DNA from: Fallopia convolvulus
Lineage: Eukaryota; Streptophyta; Magnoliopsida; Caryophyllales; Polygonaceae
Direction: 5' to 3'
Length of the DNA stretch: 64,000 bases
Assembly: GCA_964016875.1 (NCBI GenBank)
Contig: OZ024719.1
Coordinates: 31,854,679 to 31,918,678 of the forward strand
Under the pieces are notes generated by a model. It was not told the DNA's origin. It worked only from the letters and a program-made list of their open reading frames with translations, and ran no database searches. This document shows positions 21,760 to 31,939 of this stretch, in pieces. Positions within the stretch are counted from its first letter, which is position 1. Every line of letters begins with the position of its first letter. Both the position numbers and the translations under genes were made by a program.

Positions 21760-23752
21760 TGATAGAGCATATAGGTATAGGTGTTAGAGCATGTTTTTAT
21801 TCCCGTTTTATGCATGATTAACTAGAATTTTGCTTTAAGTTGTAGTTTAGGTTTTATTTTGGTTTAGTTCGGAATCTACGCGTTTGTGTGCTTAATTGTA
21901 GGTCGGAAGGTGAAGCATGGTTGATGTGAAGCTAAGGGACGAAGTTTAGTGGACTATGGTGGGGTTTGATGAGGCTTAGAGTGATACAAGTGAAGATTAG
22001 AAGAGGTAAGGCCCAAGAGCTTGAGGGATAAAAACGCTTAAACCCGGATCATGCATTGGAGTCTTGTTTTGACACCTCTATCTTGCAATGCTTGGTTTGG
22101 GAGCTACAGTGGTCAGATGAAGCTGAATTTGGTATCACTGGAAAGCTAACTCGAAGAGCTACAATTCATAATTTTACTCCGAGTCCAAATTCCAACTCAA
22201 ATGGGGTCAAAACAGACTCTAAAGTGTCACTAAAGTTGCTGCAGGCGGAGTGCGGCCAAAAGCCTCATATGGCGACCGCGCTCTCAATGAACCAAACCAC
22301 GCTTCGACGCGTTGATCCGACGCTGAATCGGGCCCCCGTGTGATCTTATGGGCCGACCTTACTATTTTTTGGATATTTTTTAGCTACGATATAAATACTT
22401 TTCCTAGGGTTTCTTTGGATTAGGATTAGGCTATCTACTGTTCTAGTTTTATGCTATTGAATAATTTGGAGATTTGTGGGAGACAAAACCCTAGATTTGC
22501 AATTGAAGATCAATTTGACTCTTGTAGACCTGTCAAGCGGGTCGGGCTGGGCGGGTTCGGGTTCGGTCATTTCGGGTTCGGGTTAAATCGGGTTTCGGGT
22601 CGTTATGGGTCACGGGTCAATCGGGTCGGGTTGCAGCGGGTTTTCGGTCGGGTCGGGTTGACCAGCGGGTCTAAAATATCCTTTTTTCTTATGATTATTA
22701 AAATTAATTTTTAATTAAATAATAATATTTAATTATAATATATTATTTTCATTTATTTTAATAATAAAATATATTATAAGTTTCAAAATAAATTTAAAAA
22801 ATTCTATAAATAAGCTAAATCGGTCAACCCAAGGGGTTTCGGGTTTCAACCCAACGGGTTCGGGTTGTAGCGGGGTCGGTTTATTTCGGATTTCGGGTTC
22901 AAATTTTCGGGTCTTAACCCTAAAATTATCGGGCGGGTCGGGTCGGGTTAGCGGGTTAAATTTGTATGCATGATCGTTTGTGAGATTCTAGCTAAATTTC
23001 TCATGTCCAACTAGTTAGTTGAAGTTGTATGCATGATCGTTTGTGAGATTTGAATTATTTCTATTTGCCTTGACTAGATTGAATCTCTCCATGCTTGATT
23101 GATTAAATTCGATTAGGATTATAATAGATTGGCCACCTATTCTACTTCTAGGTTGAATTACAACTAGAATAATTAAATAGACGGTGGAATTTGATTATTC
23201 ATGGATGAATCCTTTGATTAAACTTATAGACGGTGGAATAAGGTTAATCAAAGGCGGAGAATTTAATCACAAGACCTCATGAATAGACGGTGGAATTCAT
23301 GATTATTGTTTCTATTGAATGCTTTGAACTTAATTGCATGATCAATTTGACATAGAAGGTTTTCTAGGTTAATTGGTTAGAAGGTTGTTAAAGATGGTGT
23401 ATATTAACAACCACTTTAAGCTTGAATCATAAATTCACAATAGATTAGTCAATGGAAATTGAAATAAGGATAATGAAGGATCAAAACGCATGTATGTAAT
23501 GGATACAAAACTAGTTGGACGCTTTTCTCCATATTTGAATCTTAAATCATTTTACTTTGTTTGTTTTAATTAGTTTTAATTACTTAGATTTTTAGTTTAC
23601 AATCGTAAAATCTCCCCCTTAACTTAGTAATATTACTTAAATACAAGTATTCCGAGTCTCTGTGGGTTCGACCCTTACTTCCACTTTACTTAGGTTAGGA
23701 AGTTAGGTATTTCTTTGACAGTGCTTTTATAGCGACATAGAAGTGCTTGTCA
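21760..23752 (+). repeat. Left LTR of R
   Basis: 1993 bp. It matches the right LTR closely except for an extra CGGGT-rich block of about 430 bp. A TATA-like TATAAATA is at 22390-22397 (27416-27423 in the right LTR). Confidence 0.9.
22527..22985 (+). repeat. CGGGT-rich insertion in the left LTR of R
   Basis: The block is absent from the right LTR, which has about 25 unrelated bases at this point. Two arms rich in CGGGT/GGGTCGGGTT on the same strand (about 22530-22680 and 22815-22960) flank an AT-rich centre. The last 26 bases (22962-22987) duplicate the LTR sequence at 23025-23050. I do not recognise its class; it is not a simple inverted-repeat MITE. Confidence 0.7.
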
Positions 23753-23756
23753 AATT

Positions 23757-23774
23757 TGGCGCCGTTGCCGGGGA
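23757..23774 (+). promoter_or_regulatory. Primer binding site of R (tRNA-Asp)
   Basis: TGGCGCCGTTGCCGGGGA is the complement of the 3' end of plant tRNA-Asp, the primer of Athila-type gypsy elements. It lies four bases after the LTR. Confidence 0.9.
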
Positions 23775-23866
23775 CTCGACTATTTCTTTGTGTTTATTTA
23801 GTATTACTATTTTCTTTTGGTGTTGTGAGCCTATCTTACGGTTCATAACACCCGTGCTACTGATCC

Positions 23867-25042
23867 ATGGCTTTGTTTGAATGTAGACAGTTGCAGGATG
23901 AATACTTCCATGACTATTTTTCAAGATTTCAAGACCATGTGTTTGAACTTGGTACTTGGGGATTACAGTACAACGATAGAGAGGAAAACATGGGAGTAAT
24001 CCATGGTATGAATCTTGAGACAAGGGGATTGGCCGACTACATGAGCAATGAGAGGCTTTTATATATGTGATCTGAGGAATGCTGGGATTTCTTCTGTTTC
24101 ATGAGCCATCAAAGCTTTTTGGTGGAGTCATCTTCCCAACCACCCCAGCCGGTTGATAAGTCTCTTGAGGATTTAATCAAGGATCTTTCGAATGGGGTGT
24201 ATGCTTTGGAGCAATGTGAGTCTTATTCTTCATATATGCATTCCACAATCTCATGTCCTTTTGAGTTGTGTGAAAGAAGTGGTGGAATCACGTTGGAATC
24301 AAACAATCAAGAGTCAGACACCCAGATGCAAGTTGAGGATCAATCTAAGACACTTGATGTGGGTTATGAGGATGAATTTAACGCCCATCATGAACTCACA
24401 CCTATAACTCATGCTGAGCAGATCACCATAGAGCGTATTGAAGTCTGTGCAGGCATAGAGATTCTTATAGAGCCTAGAGAGCCTGAGTCATTTTCACCCA
24501 TGTGGAGTAAATTGCTTGAGGGTTTTGTGGTTTTGGAAGAAGACTCGTTTGTTGACAATGATGACTTCCTTGCTGAAGAAGTAGACAACCATGAGGGAGA
24601 AACACAACATGATACATTTATTAAGGCTCCCACTGTCATGGTGCACCCTATGTTAGGCCTTGACATCCCATGTTTCAGTTTCCCCACCTTCTCACATCCA
24701 GAGCTGATGGAGCTCCAAGATGAGGAGCCAAGTCTACAACACAAGGTTGAAGATCAAGAATATATGGAGTTCATCCTGGATAAAAGTGGTATTGTTGATA
24801 AGTGCTTTGATTCATACTGTAAGTATTTTCTAAAGGCACCACTTGTGCTGAATTTATTTGAACAAATGTCATCTCATGAAAATTGGGCACACAAGTTTGA
24901 TAAATTAAAACGTTCTTTGAAAGTTATATTATGCATCTTTAATTTATCATTGTGCTACTTATGTCTTTTTGAGATGTGTGCACAAGGGTTTGACAAGTTG
25001 TTAAGGGCATTGACAATGTCTAATCTTGTCAAATCATGCTAA
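23867..25042 (+). pseudogene. Gag-like ORF of R with one internal stop
   Basis: One frame runs from ATG at 23867 to the stop at 25040-25042, broken only by TGA at 24068-24070 (upstream 67 codons, downstream 313 from the next ATG at 24101). The first part (FHDYFSRFQDHVFELG, then GMNLETRGLADYMSNE) resembles the second half of plant Retrotrans_gag domains, including EECWDFF just after the stop. The rest is acidic, with no zinc knuckle or catalytic motif, and is otherwise unrecognised. The single stop could be recent decay. The ORF is followed at once by the paired hairpins. Confidence 0.6.
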
Positions 25043-25091
25043 ACGTCAAGCTAATGACGTTAAGCAAGCGCTTCTTGGGAGGCAACCCAAG
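25042..25091 (+). other. Paired hairpins after the ORF of R
   Basis: Hairpin 1 is AACGTCA-AGCTAA-TGACGTT (25042-25061). Hairpin 2 is CTTGGG-AGGCAA-CCCAAG (25074-25091). Both have 6-base loops of the form AGNNAA. The same pair follows the integrase ORF of element A on the minus strand, with changed but still paired stem bases. Confidence 0.7.
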
Positions 25092-25191
25092 CTTTGTTTT
25101 TTTAGTTTTTATTTGTTTTTATAGAAATAGTTTTTTCTTTTGGTGTGTTTTTGTGTGTTTTCGGTTTGTTTTTGTTCTTGGTTGTAGGTAA

Positions 25192-25299
25192 AGTCGGAAA
25201 ACAAGTACACGTGGTTCAAGGAAGCCAATACGCCCTCGCGCTCGTAGGGCCATATCCATACCGGGATACCCACCACCACCACCGCCATCTGAGGAGTAG
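25192..25299 (+). other. Short basic, proline-rich reading frame in R
   Basis: A 35-codon open stretch lacks its own ATG and ends at TAG 25297-25299. It is rich in Arg/Lys in its first half and ends PGYPPPPPPSEE. A pyrimidine-rich tract and TTGTAG lie just upstream, so it could be a spliced exon. There is no direct evidence that it is translated. Confidence 0.25.
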
Positions 25300-25739
25300 A
25301 TTCTGGTGTTTGTCAAGCTCTTGTGATAAGGTCAGTTTTCTTTTACTCTTATGTTGTCGTTTACTTTGGGGACAAAGTAAAGTTTAAGCATGGGGGAAGG
25401 GGTTTCTTTATTTTGTTATGAGTGCTTGATTATAGTTAGATCATGTAGTTGCATTTGCATGTTTATATTTTTGTTATGCATTGATTAAAATTCTTGAAAA
25501 AAAATGAAAAAAATCATAAAAATTTGAAAAAATACAAAAATATTGCATTTAGGTTCTTATTTCCCCATTGTTTGTTTCCTCTTGTGTTTCAATGCTAAGT
25601 ATAAGTCCTAACCCATGATTTGCATGATATGCCAAAGTTGATATGATATGAGCATGATCATTGATTAATTACCTTGATTATAGGATGGAGCATGTATTTA
25701 GCTTGAGTAGTTGATTCATTTTGAAGTTCTAGACAACAA

Positions 25740-26440
25740 TTAACCTTGTGAGATATTTTTGGCCTTTCATGATATATTTGTTCTCTATATTTCTTGAGTG
25801 TATCACCATGATTATCTAGCTCTAGAACTTGCGTTATAACTCTTTGTCAAGACTGCTTATATGATTGAATACATAGCATTAAAATGATTGAGGCAATGTT
25901 TCTTATAAGCCTATTATTTCCCTTCCTACCTTACAAGATCCATGTTCTTGACACCCCTATTCTTTTGAGCTTTAAGCCTATTTTTATTAGCTCCACAAAA
26001 TTTTTCCTAGCCTAATAAGCTTGACCCATAATCCAGGATTTAGGACTTTAGGTTGTATTTTGTTTTGTGTGGGTTATGTATAAGTATGGGGGAGTTGGAA
26101 GAAAAGAAGGAAAAAAGGAAATAAAACTCTTGTGTGTAAAGCGAAGAAAAATGAAGATGAAAGTGTTGCAAAGCAAAAGAAAGAAAAAAAAATTAAGTAT
26201 AATTGTTAGTAGTCTTCATAAAGCAAAGAGAGAGTTGAAGAAAAGGCAAAGAAAGAAAAAAAAAGAAACAAAAAGCTTGAAAGTGTTAATGGAGTTGGTA
26301 AAAGAAGTTGGGAAGTGTTGTAAGAAGAAGTGTGTTGAATTTTGGGTTAGAATTAGTTCTTTATCCCGGATTTAGCACCACAGGTCAAATGTTATCCCTT
26401 CCAAATTTTTCTTTACCTTGGCCCCATTACAAGGCTTAAA
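25740..26440 (+). other. Conserved non-coding 3' domain of R
   Basis: No ORF of significance. Ordered blocks are shared with B and A: CCTTGTGAG...TTTTTGGCC (25744-25764), GAGC-TTAAGCC...TAGCTCCACAAAA...CTTGACC...TTAGGACTT (25967-26048), an A/G-rich low-complexity tract (26095-26330), and CCCGGAT...AGCACCACA...CCCCATTACAA (26363-26434). Confidence 0.65.
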
Positions 26441-26746
26441 AAGACCTCTTGATTTTTGTTATGTGTTTGATCCCCAGCGGTGGAGATTTAGTACGCTAAT
26501 GCAAGCTTATGGTAGCCTAGTTTTCATGGTTGATTTTGAGTGAAACACATACCTTTGAACACTTGAGAGTTTGACTGCAAACACATTTACCTTGGTGAGG
26601 TCTAGAATGGATGAATGGTCTTTGCTTTTTTGCTTGTTATAATGCATGCTGAGAAGTATTGGTTGGATCTTGATTATATGTGAAATGCTTGTTTGATTTG
26701 AGATGGATGTATGATTGCATTTATGTGGTGTGTTTTGGATTTTGTC

Positions 26747-26784
26747 TTGCTTGAGGACAAGCAAGGTTCAAGCATGGGGGAATT
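26747..26784 (+). promoter_or_regulatory. 18-20 nt hairpin and polypurine tract of R
   Basis: CTTGCTTG-AGGA-CAAGCAAG is a perfect inverted repeat with a 4-base loop. It is followed by GGTTCAAG and the purine-rich CATGGGGGAATT abutting the right LTR at 26785. The hairpin is conserved next to the polypurine tracts of B and A. Confidence 0.75.
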
Positions 26785-28344
26785 TGATAGAGCATATAAG
26801 TATAGGTGTTAGAGCATGTTTTTATTCCCGTTTTATGCATGTTTAGCTAGAATTTTGCTTTAAGTTGTAGTTTAGGTTTTATTTTGGTTAGTTCGGAATC
26901 TACGCGTTTGTGTGCTTAATTGTAGGTCAGAAGGTGAAGCATGGTTGATGTGAAGCTAAGGGACGAAGTTTAGTGGACTATGGTGGAGTTTGATGAGGCT
27001 TAGAGTGATACAAGTGAAGATTAGAAGAGCTAAGGCTCAAGAGCTTGAGGGATAAGAACGCTTAAACCCGAATCATGCATTGGAGTCTTGTTTTGACACC
27101 TCTATCTTGCAATGCTTGGTTTGGGAGCTACAGTGGTCAGATGAAGCTGAATTTGGTATCACTGGAAAGATAACTCGAAGAGATACAATTCATATTTTTA
27201 CTCCGAGTCCAAATTCTAACTAGAAGGGGGTCAAAACAGCCTCCGAAGTGTCACTAAAGTTACTGCAGGCGGAGCGCGCTCAAAAGCCTCATAGCGCGAC
27301 CGTACTCTCAATGAACCAAACCGCGCTTCGACGCGTTGATCTGACGCTGACTCGGGCCCCCGTGTGATCTTATGGGCCGAACTTATTATTGTTTTTGGAT
27401 ATTTTTTAGCTACGATATAAATACTTTTCCTAGGGTTTCATTGGATTAGGATTAGGCTATCTATTGTTCTAGTTTTATGCTATTGAAGAATTTGGAGATT
27501 TGTGGGAGACAAAACCCTAGATTTGCAATTGAAGATCAATTTGACTCTTGTAAGTTTTATTTTTCTTTAATGTCGATTTCTAGCTAAATTTCCCATGTCA
27601 ACCTAGTTAGTTGAAGTTGTATGCATGATCGTTTGTGAGATTTGAATTTTTTATATTTGCCTTGACTAGATTGAATCTCTCCATGCTTGATTGATTAAAT
27701 TCGATTAGGATTATAATAGATTGGCCACCTATTCTACTTCTAGGTTGAATTACAACTAGAATAATTAAATAGACGGTGGAATTTGATTATTCATGGATGA
27801 ATCCTTTGATTAAACTTATAGACGGTGGAATAAGGTTAATCAAAGGCGGAGAATTTAATCACAAGACCTCATGAATAGACGGTGGAATTCATGATTATTG
27901 TTTCTATTGAATGCTTTGAACTTAATTGCATGATCAATTTGACATAGAAGGTTTTCTAGGTTAATTGGTTAGAAGGTTGTTAAAGATGGTGTATATTAAC
28001 AACCACTTTAAGCTTGAATCATAAATTCACAATAGATTAGTCAATGGAAATTGAAATAAGGATAATGAAGGATCAAAACTCATGTATGCAATGGATACAA
28101 AACTAGTTGGACGCTTTTCTCCATATTTGAATCTTAAATCATTTTACCTTCTTTGTTTTAATTAGTTTTAATTACTTAGATTTTTAGTTTACAATCATAA
28201 AATCTCCCCCTTAACTTAGTAATATTACTTAAATACAAGTATTCCGAGTCTTTGTGGGTTCGACCCTTACTTCCACTTTACTTAGGTTAGGAAGTTAGGT
28301 ATTTCTGTGACAGTGCTTTTACAGTGACATAAAAGTGCTCGTCA
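26785..28344 (+). repeat. Right LTR of R
   Basis: 1560 bp, TGATAGAGCATAT to CTCGTCA, followed by the target duplication CCCTT. Confidence 0.9.
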
Positions 28345-28521
28345 CCCTTATTCTGATCATGTATTAAATTTTGGGGAAGAACGCCCGAGCGGAACCTAGT
28401 GAACGTCAATCTTCTTCGAATCAGCGGCGGCGAACGAGCTGCACCGTTTGGCCTCTTCGGCTTTGGAGGCCTCTTGGGCCTCCTTGGCACGTCTCATTGC
28501 TCTTGCTTGGTCCCTACGTAC

Positions 28522-29028
28522 CTAATCTTGGAACACTTCTTGGGGCAACAATGGTAGGAGAGAAACTCTCCTCCCGTCATGGTTAAAATAATATGTATTA
28601 AGCATGCCATCATAAATAACCCTTTTATCAAATAACCATGGTCTACCAAGCAGAATATGAGTGTATTCCATGTTAACCACATCACACATGATTTCATCTA
28701 TATAAGTTCCTATGGCAACATGGACTAAGCATTGGTGAGTTACTAAGTTAGGCCCATCTGAATCATTAATACCATTTAAACCATTACTAGTAGCTCTAGG
28801 TTGTGTTTTCAATTGTAAGTGATCAACTACTTTAACATTAATAATGTTAGAACAGATACCACTATCAATAATCACGCACAACACTTGATTTCTAATAGTA
28901 CACCTAGTATGAAAAATATTTTCCCTTTGATCTAATCTAGGTGTTTCTTGCAAAGTTAATGTTCTCATGGTTATTAAAGTCAAAGGAAGCTCAGAATTTT
29001 CAGGTTCAATTACCTTAATGTCGTCCAC
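28522..29028 (-). pseudogene. Gypsy protease region of G2
   Basis: A 168-codon open frame on the minus strand. It contains RENIFHTRCTIRNQVLCVII followed by DSG, the aspartic-protease active-site triplet, and later HILLGRPWLFDKRV, the usual C-terminal protease landmark. It ends LLPQEVFQD, after which the frame is broken. Between it and the insertion site of R (28345) lies decayed linker sequence. The protease fold looks largely preserved. Confidence 0.75.
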
Positions 29029-29104
29029 TTCATAGCCTAGATTCTCCTATTCAACTTGATTTGGAGGTATTTCTTCATCACTTACATAGCCACCATTGGT
29101 ATTT

Positions 29105-29432
29105 AGGAGCACTTGTTTTAGATTTGGAAAGATTTGGACAATCTTTAGCTAGATGGCCACGTCTTTGATACTTGAAACATCGAATGTCTCTTGTCCTTTT
29201 CTACGTTTGAGGGCATTATTGGGACGTCTAGGGCTGTTGTACCTGGTTTTGGTGAGCTTTGAGCTCCCTTTTGTTGCATAGAAGAGTTAGAAGAAAAGGA
29301 ATCGAAATTTGAGCTAGAATTAGAAGGGTACCTTTTGTTTGCATTCCAAGTGTCTTTCTTCTTTCTTTGCGGCTGATCATAGGGCAATTGGGATGAATGG
29401 ACTAGTGTGTTGAGATACTTGATTTGTTGCAC
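29105..29432 (-). pseudogene. gag: Gag C-terminus and zinc knuckle of G2
   Basis: The minus strand has a Ser/Asn-rich linker (NSSSNFDSFSSNSSMQQ). After a frame change comes a zinc knuckle near 29135-29185, reading CFKYQRRGHLAKDC. The second Cys is Tyr, so metal binding would be impaired. The fragment is cut on the right by element B at 29447, so the gag core is missing. Confidence 0.6.
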
Positions 29433-29446
29433 TTCAAGTGTGTCTC

Positions 29447-30929
29447 TGATGTTCGTGTTTTTAGTATAGTTTTTAAGTTTTTTTCTTGGTTGTTTAGCTT
29501 AGTATAGTTGAGTTAGAGTGTTTCTTTTGTATGTTTTTGGATAAGTTTGCATATTTTGTGAAAAGTATACAAGCTACTCCGTTTTTGTGTTTTTTGTAGG
29601 TTTTTGGAGCGAAATGGGAGCATTCCGAAGAATATGAGACAGAGAGGAGATAGAGGAGCATGAGCTAAGGAAGGAAAGAAGACGCTTTAAAAGATCCCGG
29701 GAAATCCAAAAGAGACTATGAAAAAGTACAAAAGATCAAGAAAAACAAGCTTGATACCGACCTTGTGGGTTCGGTACCGAGGTCTGCAGCAAAGGCAGTA
29801 TGAGAAGAGTTCAACAAAGAACTTACCGACCCTGACAGGGTCGATACCGAGGGTCCCTTGTGTCGGTAGGCACAAGGGACCTTTATATTTTTCAACTGAC
29901 TTCGAGATTTTTATATTTTTATTCCGTAATCTTTTTAGTTTAGGAAGTTCTATCTTTATGGAAACTTTATAGATAGCTTTTCTAGTATAAATACTTTGTT
30001 TTAACCTACTTTTGGGGAGTTAGTCAGTTGAAAAATAGAGAGAGACGTGTGAAACTTCAAAGACGCCCTTCTCTCTTGTTTTTAACTTTCTAGTTTGTTT
30101 TTAGTGATTACTTGGAGAAGAAGTTTGTGTTCTAAAGACAAGTTTCGAGTTTTAATTTCAAGGAAGCTTTGTTTTGTTTCGTATGATGTTCTCTTTTAAT
30201 CTTATTGTTTGTTTTTTTTCAATCATGTGTGAGTAGTTCTCTTTTCTAGGATCGGGGTTGAAAACCTGACATGATTGTGCATGATTGATGTGTAATGAAT
30301 GATTGAATGCCTTTTATCTCTTATCTACTTGTTTTGTGTTTATGCTTTGACGAAAGTTGAGGTAATTCATATTTGTTGCTTAATCGAAAGAGAGATATAA
30401 TCTTGAATGTTGATTTTGTTCGATAACAAAAGTTACGAACTTTGGATAAAAAATAAGTAGAAAATTGAATTGATTCGTGAAAGTCAATTGATTTGCTTGC
30501 CTTAATCAACAAAAGTTGATAGCTTTATGTTCAAGGCATGTTATTTATAATTCACACTATCTTAAATGCATGATTATATCGTGGTAAACCCTTGTTCTAG
30601 ATCTCTTTCGCATCTGATAAACTTTGTTTTACTCTCTGTTTGCATCGGTACCGAGGCTGCTAGGTCGGTACCGAACATGTGTTTGTCTTGCGTTGTTTGC
30701 TTTGTTTGAGTTTAAGTTCAACATCGATACCGACCCTGACAAGGTTGGTACCGACATGTCTGAATTGTTGTCTTGTTGATTCTTCTCTGTTTAGTTTTAG
30801 TTTCGTGTTTTTCTACTTTTTTAGAATAGTAATCAAACATAACTTGCTTCCCGTGGACGATTATGACCTCCCTATACACACAAGGGTCTTAACTACAAAT
30901 TTATTTGTTGTCAGAAAACCCAATCAACA
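29447..30929 (+). repeat. Left LTR of B
   Basis: 1483 bp, TGATGTTCGTG to CAATCAACA. It contains several pairs of the palindromic motif GTCGGTACCGAC (29751-29784, 29823-29870, 30645-30677, 30723-30757). Confidence 0.85.
29986..29993 (+). promoter_or_regulatory. Putative TATA box of B LTR
   Basis: TATAAATA in TCTAGTATAAATACTTTG. A similar box is at 53849-53856 (minus strand) in the solo LTR. Confidence 0.5.
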
Positions 30930-30932
30930 AAT

Positions 30933-30950
30933 TGGCACCGTTGTCGGGGA
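30933..30950 (+). promoter_or_regulatory. Primer binding site of B (tRNA-Asp-like)
   Basis: TGGCACCGTTGTCGGGGA, two changes from the perfect tRNA-Asp complement in element R and one change from element A. Confidence 0.85.
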
Positions 30951-31044
30951 TGCAGCAGTGCTTGTTTGATTACTTGTGGGTCTGGGAATAGCCGGACCCC
31001 GTTTTTGTTTCTAATTTGTTTAGTTTTGTTTGTTTTCTCAGCTT

Positions 31045-31860
31045 ATGCAAGAAGGAAGACGTCGGCTTACATTTGATCAATCTGATTATTATTATGAGCC
31101 TGAACGTGTCCTTCATCGTAGGAGACGAGAAGACCGTACAAGCTGATCGAGACGTTGTTGCTGCCGTTGAACGTGAATGAGTAAACAATACTCGTTTACA
31201 AGAACAATTGAACGTTATCTTGAGGAATGCCAAACAATATATGCATTCGGAACTGAGGGTCCCAGAATCGACAATAATGCTTCCCGAGATAGAGAAGGCC
31301 TTTGAGATTAAATCTTAGTTTATATCCTCAATAAAAAGGGATCAGTTTGAAGGGAAACCAACTGAGTGCCCTATGGAGCATATTCATAATTTTACTGATT
31401 TATGTGACATCATTGTTGCTGATGGTGTTTCTTTAGAATATGTCCAATTAAAAGCTTTTAAATGGTCTCTTGGTGGTAAGGCCCTGAGCTGGCTAGAAAG
31501 CTTACCTCCTAGATCGGTAAGGATGTGGAGAGCCTTGCATGACTCGTTCATGACTAAGTTCTTCCCTCCTGCCAAGACTCGGAGTTAAGGAAGCGTATTA
31601 CTTCTTATCACCAACTGCCTAACGAGACATTTGCGAAAACATGGGAGCTATTCAAGGAGATGCTGAGGCAATGCCTTACCCTTGCCCACCCATGGACAAC
31701 CGCAATACGTCCTACAAGAGATATTCTTTCAAGGTATAAACGCTGAGACAAAGAACCGCATCAACTTACTTACTGCTTGCGGTTTTATAGAAATGGAGCC
31801 TGATTAGGCATGGCCATTACATGACAAATTGACCAATTATGATGCCATGTATGGGACCCA
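31045..31860 (+). pseudogene. gag: Athila-like gag of B, degenerate
   Basis: Fragments in several frames reproduce the gag of element A: NAKQYMHSELRVPES, then FEGKPTECPMEHIHNFTDLCD (open at 31373-31588), KAFKWSLGGKALSWLESLPPRS and FFPPAKT. After a frame change come RITSYHQLPNET and, near 31850, DAMYGTQQ. Stops and frameshifts make it non-functional. It ends at the place where A continues into its zinc knuckle and pol; in B the next recognisable sequence is from ORF-1, so everything between is deleted. Confidence 0.75.
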
Positions 31861-31939
31861 GCAACCACCCCAGCCTCAAAAACGTCTCTACGTTCCAAAC
31901 AAAGAAGACATATCTGGAGCTCTCTCGGCCAACGAGGAT

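Larger units (their letters stand above)
21760..28344 (+). mobile_element. Non-autonomous LTR retrotransposon R (Athila-like)
   Basis: A complete 6585-bp element with a perfect target duplication CCCTT (21755-21759 and 28345-28349), inserted in G2. LTRs start TGATAGAGC and end CTTGTCA or CTCGTCA. The primer site matches tRNA-Asp, as in Athila-type elements. It encodes only a gag-like ORF and has no protease, RT or integrase. Downstream comes a long non-coding 3' domain with hairpins and sequence blocks also found in B and A, which suggests the same replication machinery. Confidence 0.9.
20358..29446 (-). mobile_element. Ty3/gypsy retrotransposon remnant G2, split by R
   Basis: A minus-strand chromovirus-like element. 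From right to left it has gag zinc knuckle (about 29180), protease (29028-28522), then, beyond the 6.6-kb insertion R, the pre-RT segment, RT and the start of RNase H ending near 20358. Right and left ends are truncated by element B and by the junction with C2. Both halves carry stops. It resembles G1 in RT wording. Confidence 0.8.

Noticed and set aside
22451..22714. Gly/Phe/Arg-rich 87-codon ORF
   Set aside because: Produced by CGGGT repeats in one LTR only; absent from the other LTR.
25192..25299. Splice acceptor and second exon in R
   Set aside because: The obvious acceptor TTGTAG would put a TAA in frame, so only a less typical acceptor would work. Kept as a weak open stretch, not a gene.
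26067..26375. 102-codon lysine-rich ORF
   Set aside because: It is the translation of a purine-rich low-complexity tract in the 3' non-coding domain. B and A have similar tracts at the same place without a conserved ORF.
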